Of a stretch of DNA of 64,000 nt, positions 9,438-18,443 are shown piece after piece. The notes beneath the pieces are model-generated. The model was not told the DNA's origin. It did no database searches and saw nothing but the letters and a program-made list of their open reading frames with translations. Source of the stretch: Maritimibacter dapengensis (GTDB taxonomy: Bacteria; Pseudomonadota; Alphaproteobacteria; Rhodobacterales; Rhodobacteraceae); assembly GCF_019218265.1 (NCBI RefSeq), contig NZ_JAHUZE010000002.1:310001-374000 (forward strand), given 5' to 3'. Made by a program: the position numbers and the translations under genes. Each line of letters starts with the position of its first letter. Positions within the stretch are counted from its first letter, which is position 1.

Positions 9438-10163
9438 TTACTGCGGTTTGGCCATGCCGCCAGCCGCTTCGCCCGCCGTCTTGGCCATCGCCCCTGCCGT
9501 TTCGGCCAGGGCACCTGCGGTCGCCGCCATCGCATCGGACGTCAGGAGCGAATGGCCAGTGTAGATCGTCGCGAGGATCACGAAGACCCCAAGAACCACC
9601 AAAAGCCCGTCCCGCGTCACCATGCCGACCGCAAGCAGGCTCACCGTCGCGCCGAGCATGGACGAGGTGAACGGCAGCACTTCCAGGAGTGGCATGACCG
9701 CACCGCAGAGAAACGCAAGGATCTGCGGCACGATCAGCAGCGGTTTTTCGACAAGCGCGCACAGGCGCTGGCGCGTGATCCGATCAAGAAAACGGGCAAT
9801 CGGCGCGATCCAGTCGAACGCGGTTTCCATCCGCGCTTTCGGGGCGCCACGTCGCATGATCCATTTGGGCAGCCAGACATGATCGCGGCCCAGAACCATC
9901 TGCGCGGCGATCAACGCGATGGAAATGCCGCAGATCGAAGACAGGAGCGGAATGCCGCTTGCCGGCGTGACGACGACCAGCGCCGGGACGAGCAGCAGCG
10001 GGGCGAACGACGCTTTGCCGAGCGACTCGACCACGTCCCGGACCGTCACCTCGTCGCCACCCTTGCGCAAAGCGCCGCGGGCACGGTCGATCACGTCCAT
10101 GACGCTGTTCGCACGCGCACCGAAGCGGCGGCGCGGTGCTGATTCGGCTGTTTCGTCTGTCAT
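9438..10163 (-). CDS. exoD: ExoD-family membrane protein
   Basis: ExoD proteins affect exopolysaccharide production and alkali tolerance in rhizobia; the mechanism is unknown. The 241-residue protein has the family start (VTVRDVVESLGKASFAPLLLVPALVVVTP) and several hydrophobic helices between residues 50 and 205. The C-terminal 35 residues are an Ala/Gly/Thr-rich repeat built on AETAGAMAKTAGEAAGG, which is unusual and probably a flexible cytoplasmic or periplasmic tail. Confidence 0.82.
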   Translation of the reverse strand: MTDETAESAPRRRFGARANSVMDVIDRARGALRKGGDEVTVRDVVESLGKASFAPLLLVPALVVVTPASGIPLLSSICGISIALIAAQMVLGRDHVWLPKWIMRRGAPKARMETAFDWIAPIARFLDRITRQRLCALVEKPLLIVPQILAFLCGAVMPLLEVLPFTSSMLGATVSLLAVGMVTRDGLLVVLGVFVILATIYTGHSLLTSDAMAATAGALAETAGAMAKTAGEAAGGMAKPQ

Positions 10164-10281
10164 CTGGCTCCGTCCTTACCAATAGGGAACCCCCGGCGAC
10201 CGGCATGGTTCCGCAACACGCGCCGTGTGGGCGGAACAGCACCGACCGCCCCTGCGTTGGCGGCTTTGAAAGGAGACAGAT

Positions 10282-10776
10282 ATGTCCGAGATAAAAACCG
10301 CCAAAACCGAACCGAAAGAGCTCTTCTGGGGCACCGCCGAAGATACCGGCTTCGGGATGCTTGGCGTTGAGGGGTCCGGCCAGCACATGCAGCCGATGAC
10401 CCATTTCATCGACCGGGACGCCAAGGCGCTTTGGTTCATCACCAGCCTGAAGACTGACCTGACCCGCGCCGTCGGTGCAGGCGCCATCGCGCATTTCACG
10501 CTGGTCAGCAAAGGCCAGGACGTTCAGATCTGCGCGCGTGGCAAGATCAAGAAGGTCGAAGATGCCGCCAAACGCAAGGAATTGTGGAACCCGGTCGCGG
10601 GCGCGTGGTTCGAGGATCAGAACGATCCCGCTCTGGTGCTTCTCAAGCTCGACCTCGAAGAAGCCTCGATCTGGGCCTCGACCGACAGCGCCTTCGTCTT
10701 CGGATGGGAAATCGCCAAGGCCCATGCCAAGGGCGAGGAACCCGATGTCGGCACCCACGAAGTGATCGCATTCTGA
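10282..10776 (+). CDS. Pyridoxamine 5'-phosphate oxidase-like flavin-binding protein
   Basis: The 164-residue product matches the general-stress-protein branch of the split-barrel PNPOx family (MTHFIDRDAKALWFITS, later LELWNP-type and WASTDSAFVFGWEIAKA segments). Members bind FMN or F420 and their reactions are mostly unknown. AGGAGA stands before the ATG. It is divergent from exoD. A hairpin at 10783-10806 follows its stop. Confidence 0.8.
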   Translation: MSEIKTAKTEPKELFWGTAEDTGFGMLGVEGSGQHMQPMTHFIDRDAKALWFITSLKTDLTRAVGAGAIAHFTLVSKGQDVQICARGKIKKVEDAAKRKELWNPVAGAWFEDQNDPALVLLKLDLEEASIWASTDSAFVFGWEIAKAHAKGEEPDVGTHEVIAF

Positions 10777-10782
10777 TCGCGC

Positions 10783-10806
10783 GGGGCGGCGCAATTGCGC
10801 TGCCCC
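10783..10806 (+). terminator. Hairpin after the PNPOx-like gene
   Basis: GGGGC-G-GCGC, loop AATT, GCGC-T-GCCCC makes a 10-bp stem (one G-U pair) seven bases after the stop. There is no T-run, so it is a weak intrinsic terminator at best. Confidence 0.45.
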
Positions 10807-10903
10807 AACCCAAGCGTCATCCCTGAAATTTCCGCTGTGCCTTTGCGCGACGTGATGACAGGATCACTGCGTCGCGCTATGGTTTCTGCGACAGGGGAGC
10901 GCC

Positions 10904-11296
10904 ATGAAATATCTCGCCATTTTGCCCGCCATCATCGTCATCGCGGCCTGTACGCTCGACCCCGATCCGGCCGAAGGTCCGACCGGGGCCGAACTCTACG
11001 CCACCTATTGCGCAGGCTGCCACGGGGCTGATGCGACCGGCGGCGACATGGTCGGCACCACCCGCGCGGCCAACCTCACGACACTTGCCGCGCGCCATGA
11101 TGGTACATTTCCCGCGGCCTACGTGATGTCCACCATCGACGGATACGCACGCGAAGAGACGCACGGACCGATGCCGGTCTTCGGAGAGCTTCTGGGTGGC
11201 GAGATGGGGATGTGGGAGGATGCAAACGGCACGCCAACACCCACACCCCTCGCTCTGATCCGGCTGGCGGAGTACCTCGAAGGCCTGCAGGCCTAG
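10904..11296 (+). CDS. Lipoprotein cytochrome c, single heme
   Basis: The 130-residue protein starts with a lipoprotein signal (IVIAAC, lipobox Cys at residue 16), so it should be anchored in a membrane. A single heme motif CAGCH lies near residue 36, and a Met-containing segment (HGPMPVFGELL) could supply the distal ligand. It resembles class I cytochromes that donate electrons to terminal oxidases, but nothing nearby identifies the partner. Confidence 0.85.
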   Translation: MKYLAILPAIIVIAACTLDPDPAEGPTGAELYATYCAGCHGADATGGDMVGTTRAANLTTLAARHDGTFPAAYVMSTIDGYAREETHGPMPVFGELLGGEMGMWEDANGTPTPTPLALIRLAEYLEGLQA

Positions 11297-11310
11297 GCCA
11301 GCGCGAGGCC

Positions 11311-11640
11311 TCAGTTCAGCAGGTCCGACACGATCCCGATGGCTTCGACCACAACAGCGGTGTCGCGGAAAATGCGATAGATCTCGTCGTTCTGCCGCAC
11401 ATACATCTGATCGGCGGGCAGGGTGGGCAACCCGTAAAGGCCGGGGTCGCGAACAACGACATATTCCCGGATCACACGAACATCGCGCTCCTCATAGCGC
11501 TGCATCTTCTTCTGGTGCCCCGGCGGAACACCCCCGACGCCCCAACCAACACCGTTGTTCTTGCCCGGATTGGCGGCGACGGGCGCAGCGAGGGCGAGCG
11601 TCGCTGCGACGAGGATCACCGGTCTGGTCATCTTGCGCAT
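11311..11640 (-). CDS. Secreted RcnB/CigR-like small protein
   Basis: The 109-residue protein has a clear signal peptide (cleavage after AAPVAA near residue 23), then a Gly/Asn-rich stretch with GKNNGVGWGVGG and PPGHQKK. The PPGH-x-K element and the 'YEERDVRVIREY' helix are typical of RcnB/CigR-type periplasmic proteins. The role is unknown. It converges on the cytochrome gene with 14 bases between stops. Confidence 0.6.
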   Translation of the reverse strand: MRKMTRPVILVAATLALAAPVAANPGKNNGVGWGVGGVPPGHQKKMQRYEERDVRVIREYVVVRDPGLYGLPTLPADQMYVRQNDEIYRIFRDTAVVVEAIGIVSDLLN

Positions 11641-11838
11641 AGGTCAGTCCTTTCGTTTGCCCCCTCCTAACGTATGGGCGCGGCGAACGGTATCAGCGGA
11701 AGAACGCCAATGGCGGGGATTTGCCGAGGGGCGGGCGCACGCCCACCATCACCCCCGTAGGCCGGGGTTCACCCCGACAAATGCGCCGATACAACAAAAC
11801 CGCCCGCATCCATACCCACAACCTCGACCCGCAAGAGG

Positions 11839-11857
11839 CCCCGGATCAAGTCCGGGG
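11839..11857. repeat. Palindromic intergenic repeat, copy 1
   Basis: CCCCGGA-TCAAG-TCCGGGG, a 7-bp perfect stem with a 5-base loop. It resembles the second copy 17 bases downstream, and elements of this type are widespread between Rhodobacteraceae genes (recalled, not searched). Confidence 0.6.
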
Positions 11858-11873
11858 CGTGACACCCTCACCC

Positions 11874-11894
11874 GTCCCGGACGTGATCCGGGAC
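11874..11894. repeat. Palindromic intergenic repeat, copy 2
   Basis: GTCCCGGA-CGTGA-TCCGGGAC, an 8-bp perfect stem with a 5-base loop. The core CCGGA/TCCGG is shared with copy 1, so the pair looks like a REP-type doublet. Confidence 0.6.
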
Positions 11895-12129
11895 CTCGGT
11901 GGGTCGGTTTCATCAATATGCACCCAATGGATAGCAGGCGAGCGTCGAATCCGCCTTGAATGAGACGCGCGCGGCGGCGCACTAAGAAGTCGAAGTGTCG
12001 TGATCCTACGCGCTTTGGGCGCAAGAGGTGTTTCCAAGTGGTGGTGCAACCACCCTCGGTGCTCTTGCTTGGAAATGGTCAAGATATAGAATATATGTGA
12101 GAAATGCAGAAATCGAGCAACAGAACACA

Positions 12130-12327
12130 ATGGTGAAAAAGGCAAAGACAGCATTTTCGGCCATTTGTATATTGTCGTTGGTGTGGTTAATTCTATTTGG
12201 AGATCTGTTGGACGTTCATCCATCAGCTTCGTCATTCACAGTTTTAGGTGTTTGCTGGATCTCATTCTCTATCCTGTTGGTATTGAGACTCTTGAGTTTT
12301 CTCAGTCCGAGAGACTCGAAGAAATGA
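12130..12327 (+). CDS. Doubtful small membrane protein in AT-rich DNA
   Basis: From the ATG at 12130 the frame gives 65 residues with a basic start (MVKKAKTAF), two hydrophobic helices and a charged tail (SPRDSKK), a sensible design for a small membrane protein. The ribosome site is poor, and the base use differs from all neighbours. It could be a real acquired gene, a remnant, or chance. Confidence 0.3.
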   Translation: MVKKAKTAFSAICILSLVWLILFGDLLDVHPSASSFTVLGVCWISFSILLVLRLLSFLSPRDSKK

Positions 12328-12602
12328 CATTATGCGGCGAAATGTTCGTGGGATAGAACTTGCACCAAGTATGGTTTTCCTATTCCGATCCGGTCTTCTT
12401 AAGACGTTAGCCAAGTGCAATTGGGCGCAGCTTCTTATGGATTGCCGACGCGAAAACAATCTTCGGTGCGAGGTATTAATCGGTATCTACTGCCCTCAAA
12501 TTCTACGATTTCTGAGAAATCCAACTATGTTCGATCTGCCAAATCCAGATTAGTGCATTTCAGCGGGCACTATGTTTACTAAGACAGTATTATATTTCCA
12601 GC

Positions 12603-14555
12603 CTAAACATCCAACTCCTCAACGAACCGCGCATTCTCCTGAATATACTGGAACCGCAGCTCCGGCTTTTTGCCCATGAGCCGTTCCACCAGGTCCCCGG
12701 TCTCGCCCGGCTCGTCCTCGTCGATGGTCACGCGGATCAGCTTCCTTGTCGCCGGGTCCATCGTGGTTTCTTTCAAATCCTTCGCATCCATCTCGCCCAG
12801 ACCCTTGAAGCGCTGGGTGTCGATCTTGCCCTTACCGCCCAGACCCTTCTCCATCCAAAGGTCCTTCTCCGCGTCGTCGGCCACATAGAGCCGCTTGGCC
12901 CCCTGCGTCAGGCGATAGAGCGGCGGGCAGGCGAGGTAGAGGTGGCCGTGGTCGATCAGCGGGCGCATCTGGCTGAAGAAGAACGTCATCAGGAGTGCCG
13001 CGATATGCGCACCGTCGACGTCGGCGTCGGTCATGATGATGACCTTGTCGTACCGCAGGTCGTCCACGTTGAACCGTGTGCCCATGCTGACGCCAAGCGC
13101 TTGGCACAGGTCGTTGATCTCCTGGTTCGAACCGAGCTTTGAACTGGCCGCCCCCAGCACGTTCAGGATTTTACCCCTTAAGGGCAGAAGCGCCTGTGTC
13201 TTGCGGTCCCGCGCCATCTTGGCTGACCCACCGGCGCTATCGCCCTCGACGAGGAATATCTCGGTGCCGTCGCGATTCGTGGCCGAGCAATCCACCAGCT
13301 TGCCGGGAAGCCGCAGCTTCTTGGTCGCCGATTTGCGCTGCGTTTCCTTCTCCTGCCGACGGCGCAACCGCTCCTCGGCTCTGAGGATCAGGAAGTCGAG
13401 GATCGCGCCCGCGCTCTTCGTATCCGCCGCGAGCCAGTTGTCGAAATGGTCGCGCACCGCGCCTTCGACCATCTTGGCCGCGCTTTCCGTCGAAAGCCGG
13501 TCCTTGGTCTGACCCACGAAAGCCGGGTCCGCGATGAATGTGGACACTAGCGCACAGCCGCCCGTCATCAGGTCGTCGCGGTTGATCTGCGCGGCCTTCT
13601 TGTTGCCCACCAATTCGCCATAGGCCTTGATCCCCTTCAGGATCGCTGCCCAGAAGCCGGTGACATGGGTGCCGCCCTCGGGCGTCGGCACCGTGTTACA
13701 ATAGCTTTGCAGGAACCCGTCGCGCGACGGGGTCCAGTTGATCGCCCATTCGACGTAACCCGGTTCCCCGAACTTCTCCTTGAACGTCACCTTTCCCGAA
13801 AACCCGGTTTCGGAATAGGTGCTGGCGGTGCCGAGCGTTTCCTTGAGGTAATCGGACAGACCGCCGGGAAAGTGGAACGTGGCCTCGGTCGGCGTCTCGC
13901 CATCGTCGATCTCGGACTTCCAGCGGATCTCGACGCCCGAGAACAGATACGCCTTGGACCGGGCGAGGGTGAACAGCCGTTTGGGCTTGAACCGGTGGTG
14001 GCCGAAAATTTCTTCGTCCGCGTGAAAGCTCACCGACGTGCCGCGCCGGTTCGGAGCCGCGCCCACCTTCTCGACACTGCCGAGCGGCAGGCCGCGCGAA
14101 AAGCGCTGCTCATAAAGCTCCTTGTTCTTCGCCACCTGCACGACAAGAGAGTCCGACAGCGCATTCACCACTGACGAGCCGACGCCATGCAGCCCGCCAG
14201 ACGTCTGATACGCCTTGCCCGAAAATTTGCCGCCCGCATGGAGTGTGCAGAGAATGACCTCGAGCGCGGACTTGCCCGGAAACTTCGGATGCGGGTCGAT
14301 GGGAATGCCGCGCCCGTTGTCGGTGACCGTAACCGTGTAATCCGCATGAAGCGTCACCTCGATCCGGTTGGCATGGCCCGCCACAGCCTCGTCCATCGAA
14401 TTGTCGAGGATTTCGGCCACCATGTGATGCAGCGCGCGTTCATCGGTGCCGCCGATATACATGCCGGGCCGCTGGCGCACAGGTTCCAGCCCCTCCAGCA
14501 CTTCGATGGAAGAGGCGTCGTAATCGTCGGGGACGTTCGTCAGGAGGTCGCTCAT
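12603..14555 (-). CDS. parE: DNA topoisomerase IV subunit B
   Basis: ParE is the ATPase subunit of topoisomerase IV, which unlinks daughter chromosomes. The 650-residue protein has the GHKL ATPase motifs (EILDNSMDEA, DNGRGIPID, GGLHGVGSSVVNALS), the transducer domain, and the Toprim domain with EGDSAGGSA and the metal-binding DADVDG; it ends in the short C-terminus typical of ParE, without the insert of Gram-negative GyrB. ATG at 14555 is preferred over a GTG ten codons upstream because the alignable start is MSDLL. Confidence 0.96.
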   Translation of the reverse strand: MSDLLTNVPDDYDASSIEVLEGLEPVRQRPGMYIGGTDERALHHMVAEILDNSMDEAVAGHANRIEVTLHADYTVTVTDNGRGIPIDPHPKFPGKSALEVILCTLHAGGKFSGKAYQTSGGLHGVGSSVVNALSDSLVVQVAKNKELYEQRFSRGLPLGSVEKVGAAPNRRGTSVSFHADEEIFGHHRFKPKRLFTLARSKAYLFSGVEIRWKSEIDDGETPTEATFHFPGGLSDYLKETLGTASTYSETGFSGKVTFKEKFGEPGYVEWAINWTPSRDGFLQSYCNTVPTPEGGTHVTGFWAAILKGIKAYGELVGNKKAAQINRDDLMTGGCALVSTFIADPAFVGQTKDRLSTESAAKMVEGAVRDHFDNWLAADTKSAGAILDFLILRAEERLRRRQEKETQRKSATKKLRLPGKLVDCSATNRDGTEIFLVEGDSAGGSAKMARDRKTQALLPLRGKILNVLGAASSKLGSNQEINDLCQALGVSMGTRFNVDDLRYDKVIIMTDADVDGAHIAALLMTFFFSQMRPLIDHGHLYLACPPLYRLTQGAKRLYVADDAEKDLWMEKGLGGKGKIDTQRFKGLGEMDAKDLKETTMDPATRKLIRVTIDEDEPGETGDLVERLMGKKPELRFQYIQENARFVEELDV

Positions 14556-14644
14556 ACCGCTCTCGTTATGTCTGCTCGTTGGCACACATTATGGCCGAAG
14601 GTGCGGTCCGGGAAAAGGCATGGTGATGCCTCGGATGCGGTCGG

Positions 14645-15304
14645 TCAGTGACCGTGGCGCAGCATCTGCAGGTGGCGCGCGAAATCCGGAATGAACAGCA
14701 GGAAGAAAAAGCCGCCCCCGAACAAAGCCATCAGCACCCACAGCGCCCAGGCCGCCGAGACGACAAGACCGACGCCACCGGCGATCCGGGTCGCGGGTTG
14801 CGGGCGCATGAAACGCAGCAGGACGAGACGAAAGAGCCGCCCGCCGTCGAGCGGCAGGACAGGCATCAGGTTGAAGATACCGAGGAACAGGTTGAGAAAG
14901 GCGGCAGTGTGCAGGACGTAGGCGAGAAACCCGCTCGTCATCGGGGCGATCAGCGACAGGATCGCCCAAAGCGCCCAAGTGACGGCCGGCCCCATGGCGG
15001 TCACGAATTCGTCCTCGCGTCGTGACATCGCACGGCCCGGAAGACAGTAGCCGCCCCCGCCATAAACCACGACCTCACGCACCGGGATACCCTGAACCTT
15101 GCAGGCCCAGGCGTGGCCCAATTCATGCAGCACGATGGACACGAACAGGATGCCGAAGGTGACGAGACTGTAGAATAGCGCCTGCGATCCGCCCCCGATG
15201 CTGGCGAACATCCAGATGAGCGCGAGAAAGATGATCGAGCTACGAACCTCGATCTGGAACCCGAACAAGGCCCGGAATTGAAAAAGGGTCGTGTCCCCGA
15301 ACAT
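14645..15304 (-). CDS. Site-2 protease family membrane metalloprotease (M50)
   Basis: The 219-residue protein has about six hydrophobic segments. The zinc site is visible: HELGH in the second helix block, and the distal NLMPVLPLDGG with the third ligand Asp. Site-2 proteases cut substrates within the membrane, often to release regulators. There is no CBS or PDZ domain, so this is a minimal member. The start is uncertain: ATG at 15304 is used, and ATG at 15337 is possible. Confidence 0.85.
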   Translation of the reverse strand: MFGDTTLFQFRALFGFQIEVRSSIIFLALIWMFASIGGGSQALFYSLVTFGILFVSIVLHELGHAWACKVQGIPVREVVVYGGGGYCLPGRAMSRREDEFVTAMGPAVTWALWAILSLIAPMTSGFLAYVLHTAAFLNLFLGIFNLMPVLPLDGGRLFRLVLLRFMRPQPATRIAGGVGLVVSAAWALWVLMALFGGGFFFLLFIPDFARHLQMLRHGH

Positions 15305-15520
15305 CGTGCCGTCCCGTCGTTTGATCCCGGCATACATTAGCGGCGCCTGACCGGGCCGCAAGCGCACCTTTTGGACCAAATGTGGCGGATGATTCCCGAC
15401 GCCGGTGGGCGCTTTGTTTCCGGATGTAAACGAAGCACTGGTCGATTCGCCAATTGTCCTCATTTTCGCGCCAATGCATTGAAAAATAGGGCCGAATTAG
15501 GGCAAAAAACGTCATTTTCC

Positions 15521-15550
15521 TTGACGGACCCGCCCCAATTTCGGCATAAG
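15521..15550 (+). promoter_or_regulatory. Sigma-70-type promoter for a candidate small RNA
   Basis: TTGACG at 15521-15526 and CATAAG at 15545-15550 are separated by 18 bases, a good vegetative promoter. No gene on this strand follows before the terminator at 15659-15688, which points to a short untranslated transcript starting near 15557. Confidence 0.55.
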
Positions 15551-15556
15551 TGTTCT

Positions 15557-15688
15557 TGTCGAATTCAGTTGGTCCCGCTGGTCAGGCGGGAAACGACGGG
15601 GGAAGGCGACGGGCGCTTGAGGGAGTGTCGACTGCTGTGATCTCCCCCTGGGGCAATGGGCCGGGTCGGAAACGATCCGGCCTTTTTT
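15557..15688 (+). ncRNA. Candidate small RNA, about 130 nt, unclassified
   Basis: This region has a promoter at its left edge and a strong intrinsic terminator at its right edge, and no plausible reading frame with a ribosome site. The predicted RNA starts with a hairpin (TCCCGC, loop of seven, GCGGGA at 15573-15591). A second, longer fold pairs GGGGGA (15598-15603) with TCCCCC (15643-15648) and encloses a smaller CGAC/GTCG helix and a G-rich loop. It then ends in the GAAA-capped terminator. It does not show the SRP RNA core and I cannot match it to 6S RNA. It could also be a leader or attenuator remnant, but the converging truA gene excludes a downstream target on this strand. Confidence 0.5.
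15659..15688 (+). terminator. Strong intrinsic terminator with GAAA tetraloop
   Basis: GGCCGGGTCG, loop GAAA, CGATCCGGCC gives a 10-bp stem with one G-U pair and is followed by six T. It works on the plus strand only: the complementary strand has no T-run after the stem. Its tail touches the stop codon of the converging truA gene. Confidence 0.85.
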
Positions 15689-16455
15689 CATTCGAACGGG
15701 TCCGAGGGATATGTCACGCTGGCGAGGTAGAGACCTTCCGGCGGGCAGACCGGACCGCAAGCGGCGCGATCTTTGGCGTCAAGCGCGCGCGAAACGTCCT
15801 CCGCTGTCCACGACCCTGCGCCGACCCGCTCGAGCGTGCCGACGAAGCTGCGCACTTGGTTGTGCAGGAAGCTTCGTGCGCGGACGTGAAACCGGAATTC
15901 TACTCCGCCGGGGTAAGGCAGACGTTCCACCCGCAATTCATCCAGCGTCTTCACAGGGCTGTCGGCCTGACACATGGTCGAACGGAACGTGGTGAAATCG
16001 TGCTTGCCGATCAGCCGGTCCGCGCCTGCCTGCATCGCCTCGGCGTCAAGGTCATGGCTCACGCGCCATGCATTGCCGCGATCGTGCACAAGGGGCGCAC
16101 GGCGTGAAATCAGACGAAACAGGTATTGCCGCTCCACCGCCGAAAACCGCGCGTGAAAGTCGTCCGTGACAAGCGCGCAGCCGACAATCGCAACGGGGGC
16201 AGGTTTCAGGTGATAATTCAGCGCTTCGGACAAGCGGAACGGCGTCCAGTCCTTCGCGAGGTCGCAATGCGCCACTTGCCCCAAAGCATGAACCCCCGCA
16301 TCGGTGCGTCCGGCGGCCGCGATCGTGTGCGCACCCGGTTCCAGCTTTGCCAATGCCGCCTCGATAGCGCCTTGGACCGAAGGATGCTCCTTCTGACGCT
16401 GCCAGCCCGCGAACGGCTTGCCGTCATACTCGATCCTGAGCGCGTAGCGCGGCAT
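15688..16455 (-). CDS. truA: tRNA pseudouridine(38-40) synthase
   Basis: TruA isomerises uridines 38-40 in the anticodon arm of many tRNAs. The 255-residue protein carries the catalytic motif [14 protein letters not shown] with the nucleophile Asp near residue 51, plus the family start [16 protein letters not shown] and the C-terminal [13 protein letters not shown] segment. The ATG at 16455 overlaps the purK stop (TGATG), so truA is the last gene of a purE-purK-truA unit. Confidence 0.96.
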   Translation of the reverse strand: MPRYALRIEYDGKPFAGWQRQKEHPSVQGAIEAALAKLEPGAHTIAAAGRTDAGVHALGQVAHCDLAKDWTPFRLSEALNYHLKPAPVAIVGCALVTDDFHARFSAVERQYLFRLISRRAPLVHDRGNAWRVSHDLDAEAMQAGADRLIGKHDFTTFRSTMCQADSPVKTLDELRVERLPYPGGVEFRFHVRARSFLHNQVRSFVGTLERVGAGSWTAEDVSRALDAKDRAACGPVCPPEGLYLASVTYPSDPFE

Positions 16456-17528
16456 CACGCGGACCCGGTGATCCGGTTCACATGGCCCATCTTGCGCCCC
16501 GGCTTCACTTCGGCCTTGCCGTAAAGGTGCAGCGCATTGTTCGGATCGGTCGCAAGCAGGGGCACGCGGTCCATGTCGTCACCGATGAGGTTGATCATGG
16601 TCACGTTGAGGTGCCGACGCCCATCCCCGATGGGCCAGCCAGCCACTGCTCGGATGTGCTGTTCGAACTGGTCGATGGCACAGCCGTTTTGCGTCCAATG
16701 GCCGGAATTGTGCACGCGCGGGGCGATTTCGTTCACGATCAGGCCCTCGGAATGTACGAAAAGTTCAACTCCCATCACGCCGACATAATCCAGCCGGTCC
16801 ATGATCTTTTGCGCAATTTCCATCGCTTCGGCGGTCGTCGCGTCACTCATCCGCGACGGGACCGTCGTCGTGTCGAGTATGCCGTCACTGTGCACGTTCT
16901 CACCGGGCGTGAAGGCCGCGAATGCACCGTCGAGACCGCGCGCGCCGATCACGCTCACCTCGTAATCGAAGTCCACGAACCCTTCGAGGATCGCGGGCGC
17001 CCCCGCCATGTCTGAAAGCGCCGCTGTCGCGTCCGTCGATGTCTTCAGTCGCGCCTGCCCCTTGCCGTCATACCCAAACCGACGGGTCTTGAGGATCGCG
17101 GGGCAGCCGATCTCTTCGATGGCCTCGGCAAGGTCTTCGGCATCGTCCACCGCCGCAAAGGGTGCGACTGAAAGGCCCAGACCCTCGATAAAGCTCTTCT
17201 CCGCCAGCCGATCCTGGCTGACCTTGAGCGCCTTGCGGCCAGGGCGCACAGGACGAAGCGCTTCGAGAACGTCCAGCGCCTCGGTCGGAATGTTCTCGAA
17301 CTCGTAGGTGATCACGTCCACGCTTTCGGCGAACCGCTTGAGCGCCTCGGTATCGGAATACTCGGCCTGAAGGTGGAAATTTGCCACGTGGCTTGCCGGA
17401 CAATCGCCGCCCGGTTCGAAGATCGCGGTCTTGAACCCAAGCCGCGCCGCGGCGACTGACAGCATCCGGCCCAACTGGCCGCCGCCGAGAATGCCGATCA
17501 CGGCACCGGTGGGAAGTGGCTCAGTCAT
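16455..17528 (-). CDS. purK: 5-(carboxyamino)imidazole ribonucleotide synthase
   Basis: PurK carboxylates AIR to N5-CAIR with ATP and bicarbonate in purine synthesis. The 357-residue ATP-grasp protein begins with the family pattern [20 protein letters not shown] and contains [19 protein letters not shown] and [14 protein letters not shown]. It overlaps purE by eight bases, so PurK and its partner PurE are made together. Confidence 0.97.
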   Translation of the reverse strand: MTEPLPTGAVIGILGGGQLGRMLSVAAARLGFKTAIFEPGGDCPASHVANFHLQAEYSDTEALKRFAESVDVITYEFENIPTEALDVLEALRPVRPGRKALKVSQDRLAEKSFIEGLGLSVAPFAAVDDAEDLAEAIEEIGCPAILKTRRFGYDGKGQARLKTSTDATAALSDMAGAPAILEGFVDFDYEVSVIGARGLDGAFAAFTPGENVHSDGILDTTTVPSRMSDATTAEAMEIAQKIMDRLDYVGVMGVELFVHSEGLIVNEIAPRVHNSGHWTQNGCAIDQFEQHIRAVAGWPIGDGRRHLNVTMINLIGDDMDRVPLLATDPNNALHLYGKAEVKPGRKMGHVNRITGSA

Positions 17529-18009
17529 CTTGCGGCTCGTCGGGAATGGAGGCCGAAAGCGCCTCGCGCCATGCGTCGAGCCGCGCTGCGAGGTCGGGGT
17601 CGGACGTCGCCAGAATACCCGCCGCCATCAGCCCCGCGTTCGCGGCCCCCGCGGCCCCGATCGCCATGGTCGCCACCGGAAAGCCCTTTGGCATCTGCAC
17701 GATGGAATAGAGGCTGTCGACGCCCGACAGCGCCTTGGTCTGAACTGGCACACCGATCACCGGCACGCGCGTCTTGGAGGCCATCATGCCGGGCAGGTGC
17801 GCCGCGCCGCCAGCGCCGGCGATAATCACCGAAAGGCCACGCGAAACCGCGCTCTTGCCGTAGTCCCACAGCCGATCCGGCGTGCGATGCGCCGAGACGA
17901 TCTTGGCCTCGTAAGCCACGCCCAACTCGTCCAGAATATCCGCTGCAAGCTTCATCGTCGGCCAGTCCGATTGACTGCCCATGATGATCCCGACTTTCAC
18001 TTCGGCCAT
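17521..18009 (-). CDS. purE: N5-carboxyaminoimidazole ribonucleotide mutase
   Basis: PurE converts N5-CAIR, the product of PurK, to CAIR. The 162-residue protein shows the class I motifs [18 protein letters not shown] and [11 protein letters not shown]. Three close ATG codons exist; 18009 is chosen since GGAGGG stands seven bases before it. The upstream ATG at 18015 would be too close to that site. Confidence 0.96.
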   Translation of the reverse strand: MAEVKVGIIMGSQSDWPTMKLAADILDELGVAYEAKIVSAHRTPDRLWDYGKSAVSRGLSVIIAGAGGAAHLPGMMASKTRVPVIGVPVQTKALSGVDSLYSIVQMPKGFPVATMAIGAAGAANAGLMAAGILATSDPDLAARLDAWREALSASIPDEPQDD

Positions 18010-18055
18010 GCACATGCCCTCCATAAGAGACGCCGTTTATAGCCCTCTCAGGGTG

Positions 18056-18295
18056 TCATGCAATGATGTCGGGAAACAGCATGTCTTCGATGCGCGCGAT
18101 CTGGTCCTTGAGCCGTAGTTTCTGCTTCTTGAGGCGACGGATGGTGAGCATGTCGGCCCGCCCGGCCTCCTCCAGCGCCGAAATCGCCTCGTCCAGGTCG
18201 CGATGCTCTCGCCGCATGACCTCGAGCTCGACCCGAAGCACATCTTCGGTCTTCATCTCGTAGGAATTGCCCATATTTCGCGAGTCGTCTTTCAT
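18056..18295 (-). CDS. YdcH/DUF465 family small coiled-coil protein
   Basis: The 79-residue protein is highly charged and helical. It contains the DUF465 pattern (RVELEVMRREHRDLDEAISALE, then RLKKQKLRLKDQIARIE), a paired-helix small protein common in alphaproteobacteria, of unknown role. An internal Met at residue 8 or 14 is an alternative start. It sits just upstream of purE on the same strand. Confidence 0.8.
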   Translation of the reverse strand: MKDDSRNMGNSYEMKTEDVLRVELEVMRREHRDLDEAISALEEAGRADMLTIRRLKKQKLRLKDQIARIEDMLFPDIIA

Positions 18296-18354
18296 GCGCT
18301 AACAGGATACTCCCGCCGCGCCGTTTCTCCAAACTTTTTCAGGCAGCTCAGGCT

Positions 18355-18383
18355 CTTGCAGAGTTCCCGGCCAGCACCCATAT
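18355..18383 (+). promoter_or_regulatory. Sigma-32 (RpoH)-like promoter of the hsp20 gene
   Basis: CTTGCA at 18355-18360 and CCATAT at 18378-18383 are 17 bases apart. This resembles heat-shock promoters (CTTG...CCATNT), and it stands about 60 bases before the hsp20 ATG, which fits the expected regulation of a small heat-shock protein. Confidence 0.5.
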
Positions 18384-18443
18384 TTGCCGCAGGGTCGCCG
18401 ATGACGGGGCCCTGTGACAGGTCGCTTGCTGGTAAGGACTGTG

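Larger units (their letters stand above)
11641..12602. other. 962-bp gene-poor gap with palindromes and an AT-rich stretch
   Basis: No gene of known family lies here. The left half (to about 12020) is GC-rich and holds two palindromic repeats, listed separately. From about 12060 to 12600 the base composition drops sharply towards AT. That part holds one weak candidate gene (12130-12327) and a 73-codon frame at 12332-12553 with no ribosome site, which I do not call. The stretch may be the remnant of acquired DNA. Confidence 0.6.

Noticed and set aside
12332-12553. 73-codon frame in the AT-rich gap
   Set aside because: No ribosome site, no recognisable domain and an irregular composition; treated as chance.
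15557-15688. SRP RNA (ffs) as identity of the small RNA
   Set aside because: The GGTCAGG string is present, but the GGAAGGAAGCAGCC-like partner strand of the SRP core is missing.
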